Shown here: in pieces, positions 26,185-34,432 of the stretch | Layout: the number at the start of each line of letters is the position of its first letter | How positions within the stretch are numbered: position 1 is the stretch's first letter | Assembly (NCBI GenBank): GCA_963732875.1 | Contig: CAVTBD010000002.1 | Span: forward strand, 1,178,001-1,242,000 | Reading direction: 5' to 3' | Source: WHSO01 sp963732875 | Lineage (GTDB): Bacteria; Pseudomonadota; Alphaproteobacteria; SMXQ01 | Length of the DNA: 64,000 nt | Program-made: the position numbers and the translations under genes | The notes under the pieces: generated by a model | Databases searched by the model: none | What the model was told of the DNA's origin: nothing | Seen by the model: the letters and a program-made list of their open reading frames with translations, nothing else

Positions 26185-27339
26185 CTAACCGTAGTCGCGC
26201 AGGACGCCGCGCGCGATCACCATCTTCATGACCTCGCTCGCCCCCTCGGTGATGCGGAACGAGCGCTGCTGGCGCCACATGCGCTCGATCGGCAGGTCGG
26301 TGGTGAGCCCGATGCCGCCGTGCACCTGCATGCAGCGGTCGGCGACGCGGAACGCCATCTCGTCGGCATAGTACTTGGCCATGTAGGCTTCCTGACGGAA
26401 GTCCTCGCCCAATTCCGCCTTGGCCGCGGCGTGATAGACCATCAGCCGCGCGGCGTGCAGCTCGACGAAGGAATCGGCGATCATCCACTGGATCGCCTGG
26501 CGGTCGGCGAGCGGCTTGCCGAAGGTGACGCGCTGCTTGGCGTAGGCGGTCATCATCTCGAGGCAGCGCTCGGCGACGCCGAGCGCGCGCGAGCCGTGGC
26601 GCAGGCGGCCCGCGCCGAGCCAGCGCTGGCCGAGCTTGAAGCCCTCGCCCTCCTTGCCGACCATGCGGCCCGCCGGCACGCGCACGTTGTCGAACACGAT
26701 CTCCCACGGCTTGTCGCCCATCATGGTCTCGTACTGGGCGCCGAGCTTCACGCCCGGCGTGTCCATGTCGACGATGAAGCACGAGATGCCGCCACGCGAG
26801 CCCTTGGAGCGGTCGGTCGCAGCCATGAGCTGGATGAAGTCGGCCTCGCCCGCGCCGGTGATGAAGCGCTTGACCCCGTTGATCACGTAATGGTCGCCAT
26901 CCCTCACGGCGGTCGTGCGCATCGAGCCGGGATCGGAGCCGGCGTCGGGCTCGGTCTGGCCGAAGCACGCCTTCTTCTCGCCGCGGATCACGGGATAGAG
27001 GTACTGCGCCTTCATCTCGTCGGAGAGCTCGTAGAGGATCGAACGCACGTTGGGGCCGGTGAAGTAGCCACCGCGCGCCGGCAGCGCGATGGTGCGCGCC
27101 ATCTGCTCGGTCACCACCACGGTCGCCAGCACGCCCATGCCCTGGCCGCCGAACGCCTCGGGCACGTCCATCAGCCACAGGCCGAGGCGCTTGGCGTCCT
27201 CGTCGAACTTCTTGCGGTATTCGGGCTTCAGCTTGACGCCGTCGCAGGTGTCCTTCTCGATCGGGATCATCTCCGCATCGACGTAGCGCCGGAGCGTGTC
27301 CCTGAGGAGCCGCAGCTCCTCAGGCAGTTCGAAATCCAT
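26185..27339 (-). CDS. acyl-CoA dehydrogenase
   Basis: A 384-aa FAD flavoprotein of normal length, starting MDFELPEELRLLRDTLRRYV at ATG 27339. Motifs: CFGQTEPDAGSDPGSMRTTA, DHYVINGVKRFITGAG, and the C-terminal VHGGIGLTTDLPIERMWR followed by ITEGASEVMKMVIAR. The catalytic base is not obvious by eye. It introduces the alpha-beta double bond of an acyl-CoA, which the downstream hydratase (25165-26061) could then act on. The gap to the upstream ligase gene is filled by two long palindromes. Confidence 0.92.
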   Translation of the reverse strand: MDFELPEELRLLRDTLRRYVDAEMIPIEKDTCDGVKLKPEYRKKFDEDAKRLGLWLMDVPEAFGGQGMGVLATVVVTEQMARTIALPARGGYFTGPNVRSILYELSDEMKAQYLYPVIRGEKKACFGQTEPDAGSDPGSMRTTAVRDGDHYVINGVKRFITGAGEADFIQLMAATDRSKGSRGGISCFIVDMDTPGVKLGAQYETMMGDKPWEIVFDNVRVPAGRMVGKEGEGFKLGQRWLGAGRLRHGSRALGVAERCLEMMTAYAKQRVTFGKPLADRQAIQWMIADSFVELHAARLMVYHAAAKAELGEDFRQEAYMAKYYADEMAFRVADRCMQVHGGIGLTTDLPIERMWRQQRSFRITEGASEVMKMVIARGVLRDYG

Positions 27340-27353
27340 CTTTATCTCCCTTC

Positions 27354-27558
27354 GCGCCGGACGGGGCACCAGTGTGGTGGATTTGAAGTTCCTGACATTA
27401 TTTGGGGCGGCATCGAAAGGAACTTCAAATCCATAACCACACTGGAATCATATAGTTTTTAGTGTCGTTTCGGTTCAGAAGTTCGCAGGGAGGTTGCCCC
27501 GAATATGGAGCGAACTTCTGAACCACGACACTGCTCTAACCCGTGCGCCGGACGGGGC
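27354..27558. repeat. two tandem long palindromes bracketed by a 14-bp direct repeat
   Basis: Palindrome 1 has arms 27369-27393 and 27418-27445 (CCAGTGTGGT...GTTCCT against its complement, one 3-base bulge). Palindrome 2 has arms 27461-27486 and 27510-27532 (AGTGTCG...GAAGTTCGC, again one 3-base bulge). The two share the pattern AGTGT(G/C)GT, then a TTGAAGTTC or TTCAGAAGTTC core. GCGCCGGACGGGGC occurs at 27354-27367 and again at 27545-27558 on either side. Probably a mobile intergenic palindromic element; the transcript of the ligase-dehydrogenase operon would fold into two stems here. Confidence 0.85.
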
Positions 27559-29608
27559 GCACATCGACGGCCGCGACACCCTTGCCCTTGGCCCGCACGA
27601 TCAGCGGGTTGACCTCGAGGTCGGCAAGGTGGTCGCGGTGATCCAGGAAAATGCGGCCGAGCCCGACCACGGCGCGCACCAGCGCATCCACGTCGGCGGG
27701 GCCTTGTCCGCGGAAGCCGGTCAGCAGCTTCTTCGCCTTCAATTCGGAAATCATGGCGCGCACGTCCCTGGCCGTCACCGGCAGGAGCCGCACCGCGACG
27801 TCCTTCATCAGCTCGACCAGCACGCCGCCGGCGCCCACCAGCACCACCGGGCCGTAGACCGGATCGGTGCGGCAGCCGGCGATGATCTCGACGCCAGAGA
27901 CCATCTCCTGCACCAGGTAGCCGTCGATGGCGGCCTTGCGATCCACTTTACGAATGCGCGCGGCGAGTGTCTTGACGCCGGCCTCAACCTCCCTGGCGGA
28001 AGACAGCCCGAGCAGCACGCCGCCGACCTCGGTCTTGTGGGAGAATTTCGGCGCCACCACCTTGAGCGCGACCGGGAAGCCGATGCGTTTCGCCGCGCGC
28101 GCGGCTTCGGCGGCGCTTCTGCAAAAGGCGCTTTTGGGCGGCGTCACGCCGTTGGCTGCGAGCAGCTTCTCGAACGCCTTGCCGTCGAGGTCGGCGACCT
28201 TGCCCTTGGCCTTCGGCAGCTTCGGCACGGGTTTGCCCGCCTTCGCGCCATAGGCCGCGAGCGCGTTGAGCGCGCGCAGGGTCTCGGACAGGCCCTGCAG
28301 GTGCGGGATGCCGACGTGGTCCTGGTAGCGGATGCTGGCGTCGCTGAACGGATAGCGCATGCGCCCGAAGGCGATGATCGGCTTGTCGGAATAGTCGAGC
28401 AGCGCCCGGATCGGCTCGCCCGCCTCGATGTCGGCGCGCCCGGTGGAGATCTGCGCCGCGACCGCGAGCATGTCCACCGCCGGATCGTCCAGCACCGCCT
28501 CGCAGATCTGCGCCATCACCTTGTTGCCGGCTGGGATGCCGGAATCGAGCGGGTTCTTGGGCGTCATCTCGGGCGGGATATGGGGCCGGATGCGATCGAG
28601 CGTCGCCTTGGCGTAGGGCGGCATCACCGCACCCTCGTCCTCGGCGTAATCGTAGAGAAGATCGACGGTGCCGCCCGACGTCGTCACCACGCCGATGCGC
28701 GGCCCCTTGGGCAGCCGGCCCTGCTGGAACGCGAGCACGGTCTCGGTCAGGTCGTCGAGCGACGGGCACACGGTGATGCCGTAGCGCTCGCACAGCGCCT
28801 CGAACGCGGCCCAGTCGCCGCCGACGGCGCCGGTGTGGGACTGGGCCGCCTCGCGCGAGCGCCGGGTGCGCCCGGTCTTGATGGCGATGATCGGCTTCCC
28901 GGCCGCGAGCGCCCGGCCGCAGGCTTCCTTGAATGCCTCCATGCGGCGGATGCCTTCGATGAACAGCACGATGGTTTTCGTTTCGGGATCGTCCACGAAG
29001 AAATCGATGTAGTCGGCGAGGTCGAGGCCGAGCTCGTTGCCCGACGACATGGCGTAGGAGAACCGCATGCCGCGGGTCTGCGCCGTCTGCACCCAGAACT
29101 GGAGCGTGCCGCCCGACTGGAACACGGCGCCGACGGAGCCCGGCGGGCGGCGGCAGATGGGGGCGTTGGGATAGACGAACAGCTTCTCGCGCACGGCGAT
29201 GCCGCCCATGCAGTTGGGCCCGGCCAGCGTGACGCCGGCCTCGCTGCACATGTCGCGGAGCCGCTGGCCACGCGCCACGATCTCGGGGTCACGGCCCTCG
29301 CCGATGTTGGCGGCGTAGACGATGGCGCTCTTGAGGCCGCGCGCGATGCCGTCCTCCATGGTGGCGGGCACCGCCTCGGCCGGGATGATGACAAGGCCGA
29401 GGTCAACCGGTTCCGGCAGCGCGGCGAAATCCGGGAAGCACGGCACGCCCCACACCTCCTCGCGGCGCGGGTTGATCGGATAGACCCTGCCGGCATAGCC
29501 GCCCTCCTGCAGGTTCTGCCAGATGGTGGACGGCCATTTGGCGCGGTCGGAGGCGCCGACGATGGCGACGCTCTGCGCCTTGAGAATCGGGGCGGGGGAA
29601 CGGAACAA
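27536..29608 (-). CDS. acyl-CoA synthetase, NDP-forming (acetate-CoA ligase family, CoA-binding plus ATP-grasp)
   Basis: A 690-aa fusion of the alpha and beta parts of ADP-forming acyl-CoA synthetases. N-terminal CoA-binding Rossmann domain: SVAIVGASDRAKWPSTIWQN and VYPINPRREEVWG. The succinyl-CoA-ligase-like flavodoxin domain follows, with a phosphohistidine region near SHTGAVGGD. The C-terminal ATP-grasp domain includes KIGFPVALKVVAP-like sequence and DLEVNPLIV. Members of this superfamily include feruloyl-CoA synthetase of Sphingobium. No ATG fits; TTG 29608 is chosen because AGGGAG lies six bases upstream. It likely activates the acid for the downstream dehydrogenase and HCHL-type enzyme. 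Confidence 0.88.
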   Translation of the reverse strand: MFRSPAPILKAQSVAIVGASDRAKWPSTIWQNLQEGGYAGRVYPINPRREEVWGVPCFPDFAALPEPVDLGLVIIPAEAVPATMEDGIARGLKSAIVYAANIGEGRDPEIVARGQRLRDMCSEAGVTLAGPNCMGGIAVREKLFVYPNAPICRRPPGSVGAVFQSGGTLQFWVQTAQTRGMRFSYAMSSGNELGLDLADYIDFFVDDPETKTIVLFIEGIRRMEAFKEACGRALAAGKPIIAIKTGRTRRSREAAQSHTGAVGGDWAAFEALCERYGITVCPSLDDLTETVLAFQQGRLPKGPRIGVVTTSGGTVDLLYDYAEDEGAVMPPYAKATLDRIRPHIPPEMTPKNPLDSGIPAGNKVMAQICEAVLDDPAVDMLAVAAQISTGRADIEAGEPIRALLDYSDKPIIAFGRMRYPFSDASIRYQDHVGIPHLQGLSETLRALNALAAYGAKAGKPVPKLPKAKGKVADLDGKAFEKLLAANGVTPPKSAFCRSAAEAARAAKRIGFPVALKVVAPKFSHKTEVGGVLLGLSSAREVEAGVKTLAARIRKVDRKAAIDGYLVQEMVSGVEIIAGCRTDPVYGPVVLVGAGGVLVELMKDVAVRLLPVTARDVRAMISELKAKKLLTGFRGQGPADVDALVRAVVGLGRIFLDHRDHLADLEVNPLIVRAKGKGVAAVDVRPVRRTG

Positions 29609-29648
29609 GCGGGACTCCCTGGACGGATCGGTCTTATAATTTTGCCCG

Positions 29649-29677
29649 ATGATCGTGTCTCGGCGCGGTCCTGTCAA
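29649..29677 (-). promoter_or_regulatory. possible sigma-70 promoter for the acyl-CoA synthetase operon
   Basis: On the minus strand a perfect TTGACA (complement of 29672-29677) is followed after 17 bases by GATCAT (complement of 29649-29654), a 4/6 match to the -10 box. It would give a leader of about 35 bases before the TTG start at 29608. Confidence 0.45.
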
Positions 29678-29749
29678 CGAAGGCGCGCCGGCGCGGCCGT
29701 TCCGTGCAGATGTTCCCCGCGGGACAATGAACGAACGAGGAGAATAGCC

Positions 29750-30205
29750 ATGCCCCTGCCCGCCGTCGGCTCGACGCCGCCCGCCTTCACCCTGCCCAAT
29801 GCCACCGGCAAGCGCATCAGCCTCGCCGACTACACGGGACGGCCGGTGCTGCTGTGGTTTTTCCCGCGCGCCTATGGCGGCAACTGCACCAAGGAGGCGT
29901 GCAGCTTCCGCGACCACGCCGGCGAATTCGGGGACCGCAACACCGTGGTGCTCGGCATCACGACCTCGGCGGCGGGCGACCTCAAGGCCTGGGGCGACGA
30001 GGTCGGGCTGATGTCCGAGCTGTTGTCAGACAGCGGCCGCGAGGTGTGCACCGCCTACGGCGCGCTCGACAGCGACCTGCAGGAGCGCCCGTCGCGCATG
30101 TCGGTGCTGGTCGGTGCCGACGGCAGGGTCGCCAAGACCTACACCGTGTCGGACGCCGCCGAACATCCGGCGGAGGCGCTCAGGGATCTCGTCCGGATCG
30201 CGTGA
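29750..30205 (+). CDS. peroxiredoxin (Bcp/PrxQ-like)
   Basis: A 151-aa AhpC/TSA-fold protein. The active site GGNCTKEACSFRD keeps both cysteines of the Bcp/PrxQ arrangement (C-x4-C), the first being the peroxidatic cysteine. VGSTPPAFTLPNATGKRISL and VLLWFFPRAYGGNC are typical fold segments. It reduces peroxides in the cytoplasm with thioredoxin. ATG 29750 follows GAGGAGAA. It is convergent with the cobalamin-binding-type gene, with zero bases between stops. Confidence 0.92.
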   Translation: MPLPAVGSTPPAFTLPNATGKRISLADYTGRPVLLWFFPRAYGGNCTKEACSFRDHAGEFGDRNTVVLGITTSAAGDLKAWGDEVGLMSELLSDSGREVCTAYGALDSDLQERPSRMSVLVGADGRVAKTYTVSDAAEHPAEALRDLVRIA

Positions 30206-31132
30206 TCAGGCGGGGAACAGCCGCCGGAACGCCTGGCCCTCGTGGCCGAAGTCGAATAGTTCCGGGTGCAGGAACTCGGCGAGGATTTCAAGCGTGTCCA
30301 CGAGGCGCGGACCCGGGCGGTTGAAATAGGCATTGCCGTCGGCGACCGCGACCCGGCCCTCGCCGAGCGCGCGCAGGTCGCTCCAACCGGGCCGTTCCGT
30401 GAGCGCGGTGAGGTCGCCCATGGTGCGGTCAATGTCGAAGCCACAGGGCGCGATCACGATGGCGTCGGGATCGGCGGCGCGGACATCGTCCCATTCGATC
30501 CAGGGCGAATGTTTGCCCGCCACCGACAGCAGGTTCTCGGCCCCCGCCAGCGCCACCAGCTCGGGCATCCAGTTGCCGCCTGCCATCAGCGGCGCCATCC
30601 ATTCGATCAAGAGCACGCGCGGCTTCCAGTCGGCGTCCGACGCCGCGAGCGCGATCCGCTCGACGCGCTCCTTCATGGCGGCGACCGCAGTGGTCCCGGC
30701 CTCGGGCCGGCCGAGCGCGTCGGCCACGCGCTGGATGTCGTCGTAGACTCCGGCGAAGTTCTCGGCGGTCAGGCTGACGAGACTGGCACCGCCGCCTTCC
30801 CATGATGCCAGCACCTTGCGCACGTCGTCCTCCGACACCGCGCAGACCTCGCACTGGGCCTGGGTCACGATCACGTCGGGGGCGAGGCGGCGCAGCTCGT
30901 CGCCGTGGACGCGATAGACCGAGAGCGCGTCGGCGACGGCGCTCTCCATGCGCTTGTGGATGTCCGCCGACGGCCCGGAGGCATCGATCTTGGCCTCGGT
31001 GAGCACCGGCAGGCGCTCGATCCCGGCCGGGAAGTCGCATTCGTGGGAACGCGCCACGAGCTGGTCGGCGGCACCGAGCGCGGCGACGATCTCGGTGGCA
31101 GAGGGCAGCAGCGAGGCGATGCGGAGAGTCAT
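30206..31132 (-). CDS. cobalamin-binding / helical-backbone metal receptor protein (BtuF-like)
   Basis: A 308-aa class III binding-protein fold. It begins RIASLLPSATEIVAALGAAD, continues with LVARSHECDFPAG, VIVTQAQCEVCAVSEDDV, and has the lobe linker region LLIEWMAPLMAGGNWMPELV. This matches the cobalamin/iron-siderophore binding family. No signal peptide is visible at the start ATG 31132, so either it is cytoplasmic, as noted for many alphaproteobacterial members, or export uses another route. No BtuC/BtuD gene is nearby. Confidence 0.85.
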   Translation of the reverse strand: MTLRIASLLPSATEIVAALGAADQLVARSHECDFPAGIERLPVLTEAKIDASGPSADIHKRMESAVADALSVYRVHGDELRRLAPDVIVTQAQCEVCAVSEDDVRKVLASWEGGGASLVSLTAENFAGVYDDIQRVADALGRPEAGTTAVAAMKERVERIALAASDADWKPRVLLIEWMAPLMAGGNWMPELVALAGAENLLSVAGKHSPWIEWDDVRAADPDAIVIAPCGFDIDRTMGDLTALTERPGWSDLRALGEGRVAVADGNAYFNRPGPRLVDTLEILAEFLHPELFDFGHEGQAFRRLFPA

Positions 31133-31238
31133 GGGAACGGCGGCGTCACGGCGTCAATGGAGCGGGACGCCAGAATAGGCGCCCGGTTGCCGCGCGCGCA
31201 AGGCGTGCATAGGATAGCGCCCCTGAGGGGAGAACCGG

Positions 31239-31472
31239 ATGAGCCTGAGGCCGCGGAAAAGTATCGAGGACGTCCTGCGCGAGCGCCTGGAGATGGCGGG
31301 TTGCTATTTCCTGCGCGGCGGCGCGCGCCCGGGCGAGGAAACCTGGTTCACGCCCCATCTCAACCGCGAGTTCGCCCTGCCGCGCCCGATCAATAACGTC
31401 CACGAGGCCAATGCCGTGCTGTTCCGCGCCGGCCTCGAACAGGTGTTCCGGGAATCCCACTCGGAAGGCTAG
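31239..31472 (+). CDS. small hypothetical protein, 77 aa
   Basis: I do not recognise it confidently. It starts at ATG 31239 behind GGGGAGAA and reads RKSIEDVLRERLEMAGCYFL, then RGGARPGEETWFTPHLNREF and HEANAVLFRAGLEQVF. The order helix, GxxxxRGG turn, strands, helix ending FRAGL faintly resembles the double-stranded-RNA-binding-like fold of HicA/YcfA toxins, but the catalytic His is absent and there is no HicB partner. It overlaps the convergent dienelactone hydrolase gene by four bases. Confidence 0.65.
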   Translation: MSLRPRKSIEDVLRERLEMAGCYFLRGGARPGEETWFTPHLNREFALPRPINNVHEANAVLFRAGLEQVFRESHSEG

Positions 31473-32182
31473 GCGAGCGCGAACTCTTTCCGCAAAAACG
31501 CCAGCGTCATCTCCCACGCCTCCGCCCCTTGCGGCTCGCGCCCGCGGCGCGCGTCGGTGAAGTCCTGGAAGGCGTGGCCCGCGCCGTCGAAGCGGTGAAA
31601 CGCGTGGGCGATGCCGAGGCGCGTCATCTCGGCGTCGAGCCGGTCGACGTCGGCGGGCGACGGATTCTTGTCCTCGTTGCCGAAGAAGCCCGCGACCGGG
31701 CAGCGGATCACGTTCATGCGGTCGAACGGCGCCGGGCCTTCGCCACCCATCCTCTTGAACACGCTGCCGCCGTAGTAGATGCACCCCAGGCGGAAGTCCT
31801 GCGGATAGGTGACGAGCCCCACCAGCGCCGTGCGCCCGCCCTGGCAGTGGCCGAGAATGCCGATGCGGGCCCTGTCCAACCGCGCGTCCCCCTTGAGCAG
31901 GGCGAGCGCCGCGCCGATGTCGGCCTCGATCTCGTCGTCGCGGAGCCGGTCCTTGCCCTCGGTGGTGGGCAGCGTCGTCGGCTGGCGGTGGTAGACATCG
32001 GGCGCGGCCGAGGCGATGCCCGCGGCGGCGAGGCGCTCGGCGCGGTCGATGGTGAAGCGGTCGATGCCGGCGCGGTGCGGCATCAGCACCAACGCCGGAA
32101 ACGGTCCCGCCCCCGTGTCGGGCATCGCCACCAGCAGCGACATGGGGCTCACCCCCACGGTCGTGGTGGCGAAGCGGAGCAT
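31469..32182 (-). CDS. dienelactone hydrolase family protein
   Basis: A 237-aa alpha/beta hydrolase of the DLH type. The nucleophile elbow is GILGHCQGGRTALV, with Cys as nucleophile as in dienelactone hydrolase. The acid lies in the FFGNEDKNPSPADV segment and the His in HRFDGAGHAFQDF. It hydrolyses lactones or esters, for example in chlorocatechol-type pathways. It is the second gene of a tandem pair of similar length (4-bp gap to 32187-32900), probably arisen by duplication. No signal peptide is seen. Confidence 0.9.
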   Translation of the reverse strand: MLRFATTTVGVSPMSLLVAMPDTGAGPFPALVLMPHRAGIDRFTIDRAERLAAAGIASAAPDVYHRQPTTLPTTEGKDRLRDDEIEADIGAALALLKGDARLDRARIGILGHCQGGRTALVGLVTYPQDFRLGCIYYGGSVFKRMGGEGPAPFDRMNVIRCPVAGFFGNEDKNPSPADVDRLDAEMTRLGIAHAFHRFDGAGHAFQDFTDARRGREPQGAEAWEMTLAFLRKEFALA

Positions 32183-32186
32183 GGCG

Positions 32187-32900
32187 TCAGGCCGTGACCC
32201 GGGCGCCCAGCTCGCGCGCGAGGAAGGCGAGCGCGCGGCCCCAGGAGTCCTTCGCCGAGGATTCGACGTAGTTCTTCGGATTGAACGGATTCATGAAGCC
32301 GTGCCCGGTCCTGTCGTAGCGGTGGAACTCGTGGGGCACATTGGCCGCGGTCATGGCCGCGTCCAGCTTCGTCACGTCGTCGGGCGACGGGTTCTTGTCG
32401 TCGTTGCCGAAGAAGCCCATGGCCTTGGCCGCCATATTGGGAATGCGCTCGACCGGCGACGCGCCCTCGCCGAGCGCCTTGAACGACGAGCCGCCGTACC
32501 AGATGCAGGCCGCCTTGTAGCGCTTGTCGATCGCCGCGCCGAGCAACGTGGTGCGCCCGCCCATGCAATGGCCGAGGATGCCGAGACGGTCGCCGTCGAC
32601 CTGGTCTAGGCATTCGAGGTAGCTGCGCGCGACCGCGAGGTCCTGGGCGAGCTTGGCATCGGTCAGGTGATCGCGGCGATCATCGATGCTCACGCCGGGC
32701 GGCAGCCAGTGGTAATGGTCGGGCGCGATGGCGACGAAGCCGTGGCGCGCGAGGTCATCCACCAGCCAGTTGGTGAACTCGTCGAGCCCGTCCTTGTGGA
32801 AGCACACGACCACGCCCGGGAATGGCCCCTTGCCTTCGGGCCTGGCGAACAGCCCCCGGGTCTTGTCGCCCGCGATCTCGAGTGGAATTTCTTCGGCCAT
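32187..32900 (-). CDS. dienelactone hydrolase family protein (tandem paralogue)
   Basis: Also 237 aa. It starts MAEEIPLEIAGDKTRGLFAR, with PFPGVVVCFHKDGLDEFTNW. The nucleophile elbow is GILGHCMGGRTTLLGA (Cys), with FFGNDDKNPSPDDVTK and HRYDRTGHGFMNPFNP supplying Asp and His. The shared segments with the downstream gene (GHC-GGRT, FFGN-DKNPSP) show they are paralogues in one operon. It may act on a related but distinct lactone or ester substrate. A terminator separates this operon from the amidohydrolase upstream. Confidence 0.9.
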   Translation of the reverse strand: MAEEIPLEIAGDKTRGLFARPEGKGPFPGVVVCFHKDGLDEFTNWLVDDLARHGFVAIAPDHYHWLPPGVSIDDRRDHLTDAKLAQDLAVARSYLECLDQVDGDRLGILGHCMGGRTTLLGAAIDKRYKAACIWYGGSSFKALGEGASPVERIPNMAAKAMGFFGNDDKNPSPDDVTKLDAAMTAANVPHEFHRYDRTGHGFMNPFNPKNYVESSAKDSWGRALAFLARELGARVTA

Positions 32901-32981
32901 GACATCCTCCCTTGCCGTTTTCCGCCGGTACCCGGCGTTTCTTTAAGGGAAGGGTAGCAGAAAGTCCGCGGCGGTGCGGTC

Positions 32982-33021
32982 AAAAAAAGCGGGCCCCCAA
33001 ATCATGCGCTTGGGGGCCCGC
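32982..33021 (-). terminator. intrinsic terminator of the amidohydrolase gene
   Basis: GCGGGCCCCCAA at 32989-33000 pairs perfectly with TTGGGGGCCCGC at 33010-33021 around a 9-base loop. On the minus strand it is followed by seven T residues (the A7 at 32982-32988). It lies 25 bases after the amidohydrolase stop at 33047. Confidence 0.9.
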
Positions 33022-33046
33022 CGGATAAGGTCGGGACTAGTGGAAA

Positions 33047-34156
33047 TTACAGTCCCAGCAGCGCCTCGGCGTTCTTGCCGAGGATCATTTCCTTCTGGGT
33101 CGCGGTGATGTCGGTCCGCGCCTTGATATCGGGCACCGTGTTGGGGTACTCGGAATCGAAGTGCGGATAGTCGGAGGCGAACAGGATCTGGGACAGGCCC
33201 ATCTCCTCGATCGCGCGGCCGAGGTACTTCTCGTCCAACTCGCAGGTATAGAAGCAGTTCTTCTTCATGTAGTAGGACGGCAGGTGCTCGATCTGGCCCA
33301 TGCCGTGCTCCTTGAAGATATCGCCGTCGGTGAACTTGTGATCGTCGTCCATGCGGTGCATCCAGTACATCGGCCATTCCGCCGAGCACTCGAAGAACAC
33401 GACCTTGAGGTTGGGGTGGCGGTCGAACACGCCGCCCAGCACCATCGCCATCAGGATCATGCAGCTGTTGAACGGCCGGCCGAGGGCATGGATCTGGGTA
33501 AAGGTCTTGAACTTGGACTGCGACGGGCCGCGCGAGTTCGGGTGCGAGAACAGCGGCACGTTGAGCTTTTCCACCACCGAGTAGAAGTTCTCGTAGGCGG
33601 GATCGTCCATCGTGGTGTCCTTGGTGAAGCACGCCAGATGCAGCGCCTTCATGCCGAGGGTCTTGACGCAGTACTCGGCCTCGGCCGCCATGCCCTCCGG
33701 ATAGCCCGCCGGCATGACGCCGATCGGGTACAGCACCCCCGGATAGTCCTTGCACAGCTTGTAGACCCAGTTGTTGTAGGCCCGCGCCAGCGCGCCGCCG
33801 AGCGGCCCCGGGGCCTGGGCTGCGTTGGTGATGCCGGTCGGGAAGATGAACTGCTTGTCGACCTGGGCGCGCGCGTTGTGCTGCAGGCGGGTCGCCATGT
33901 CGTAGCCGCCGACCTGGCGCGCGGCCATCTCGCCGTCCATGTAGTGCTCGTCCGGGTGATAGACCCAGTCGTGGTTGTAGGACTGTTCCTCGCGCTTGGT
34001 CCACGGGAAGAACGAATACTCAAAGACATTGTCGATCGGGTACTTGCCGGTCTTGACCTTCTTCGGGGTCTTGTCGGCGAACTCGCCTTCGAGCTTGAAC
34101 ACCTCGTCCATCAAATATTCTTCGCGCAGGTGCGAATCGACGTCGATAACGGTCAT
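33047..34156 (-). CDS. amidohydrolase family (amidohydrolase 2/ACMSD-like) metal-dependent hydrolase
   Basis: A 369-aa TIM-barrel enzyme. The N-terminal metal motif is VIDVDSHLREEYL. Other features are LHLACFTKDTTMDD, the metal His in PLFSHPNSRG, FECSAEWPMYWMHRMDDDH, and the active-site Asp in ILFASDYPHFDSEYP. This is the COG2159 group that includes decarboxylases such as ACMSD and 5-carboxyvanillate decarboxylase, so a decarboxylation or hydrolysis in aromatic breakdown is likely. It is divergent from a LysR gene with a LysR-type box in between, so probably regulated by it. Confidence 0.87.
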   Translation of the reverse strand: MTVIDVDSHLREEYLMDEVFKLEGEFADKTPKKVKTGKYPIDNVFEYSFFPWTKREEQSYNHDWVYHPDEHYMDGEMAARQVGGYDMATRLQHNARAQVDKQFIFPTGITNAAQAPGPLGGALARAYNNWVYKLCKDYPGVLYPIGVMPAGYPEGMAAEAEYCVKTLGMKALHLACFTKDTTMDDPAYENFYSVVEKLNVPLFSHPNSRGPSQSKFKTFTQIHALGRPFNSCMILMAMVLGGVFDRHPNLKVVFFECSAEWPMYWMHRMDDDHKFTDGDIFKEHGMGQIEHLPSYYMKKNCFYTCELDEKYLGRAIEEMGLSQILFASDYPHFDSEYPNTVPDIKARTDITATQKEMILGKNAEALLGL

Positions 34157-34210
34157 GGTCTGACGGCCTCCTTGTAGGGGCTGCGATTCAGGCGGCGCGG
34201 GGCCGGCCTG

Positions 34211-34246
34211 CCGTCGGCGTGTTGTTGGCGCAGCCTGCGCCGACGG
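34211..34246 (-). other. perfect 9-bp inverted repeat in the amidohydrolase upstream region
   Basis: CCGTCGGCG at 34211-34219 and CGCCGACGG at 34238-34246, 18 bases apart. If the amidohydrolase transcript starts near the LysR box, this dyad would form a leader hairpin about 55 bases before the ATG. Function unknown. Confidence 0.45.
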
Positions 34247-34362
34247 TGCTTGATGAAACGGCTGAGCCGCGCGCGCCCGGGTCCCTGTCCGGCCCTCGGC
34301 CGCGCACGACAGGGGGCCATCCTAGGCCCGCCCGGAGGCCCGTTCCATCGGCCTTTCAAAAA

Positions 34363-34391
34363 ATGATTGTTTGCAAACCGTGAACAATCAT
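34363..34391. promoter_or_regulatory. LysR-type regulator binding site (T-N11-A) in the divergent region
   Basis: ATGATTGTT at 34363-34371 and AACAATCAT at 34383-34391 are a perfect 9-bp inverted repeat with an 11-base spacer, the exact T-N11-A layout of LysR-family boxes. It lies 42 bases before the GTG of the LysR gene and about 205 bases before the amidohydrolase ATG. This is the expected place for autoregulation of lysR and activation of the divergent gene. Confidence 0.85.
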
Positions 34392-34432
34392 CCCCAGAAT
34401 ATGGCCTTATCCGTGCCGAACCGGGAGGCCGC

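Noticed and set aside
27494..29749. Long plus-strand open frame opposite the acyl-CoA synthetase gene, in frame with the peroxiredoxin
   Set aside because: Its first 750 codons are the antisense of the ligase gene, full of His/Arg/Gly without any domain. The real gene starts at ATG 29750 with its own ribosome-binding site.
31239..31472. HicA-type toxin
   Set aside because: The fold order is faintly similar, but the catalytic His is missing and no HicB antitoxin gene is adjacent.
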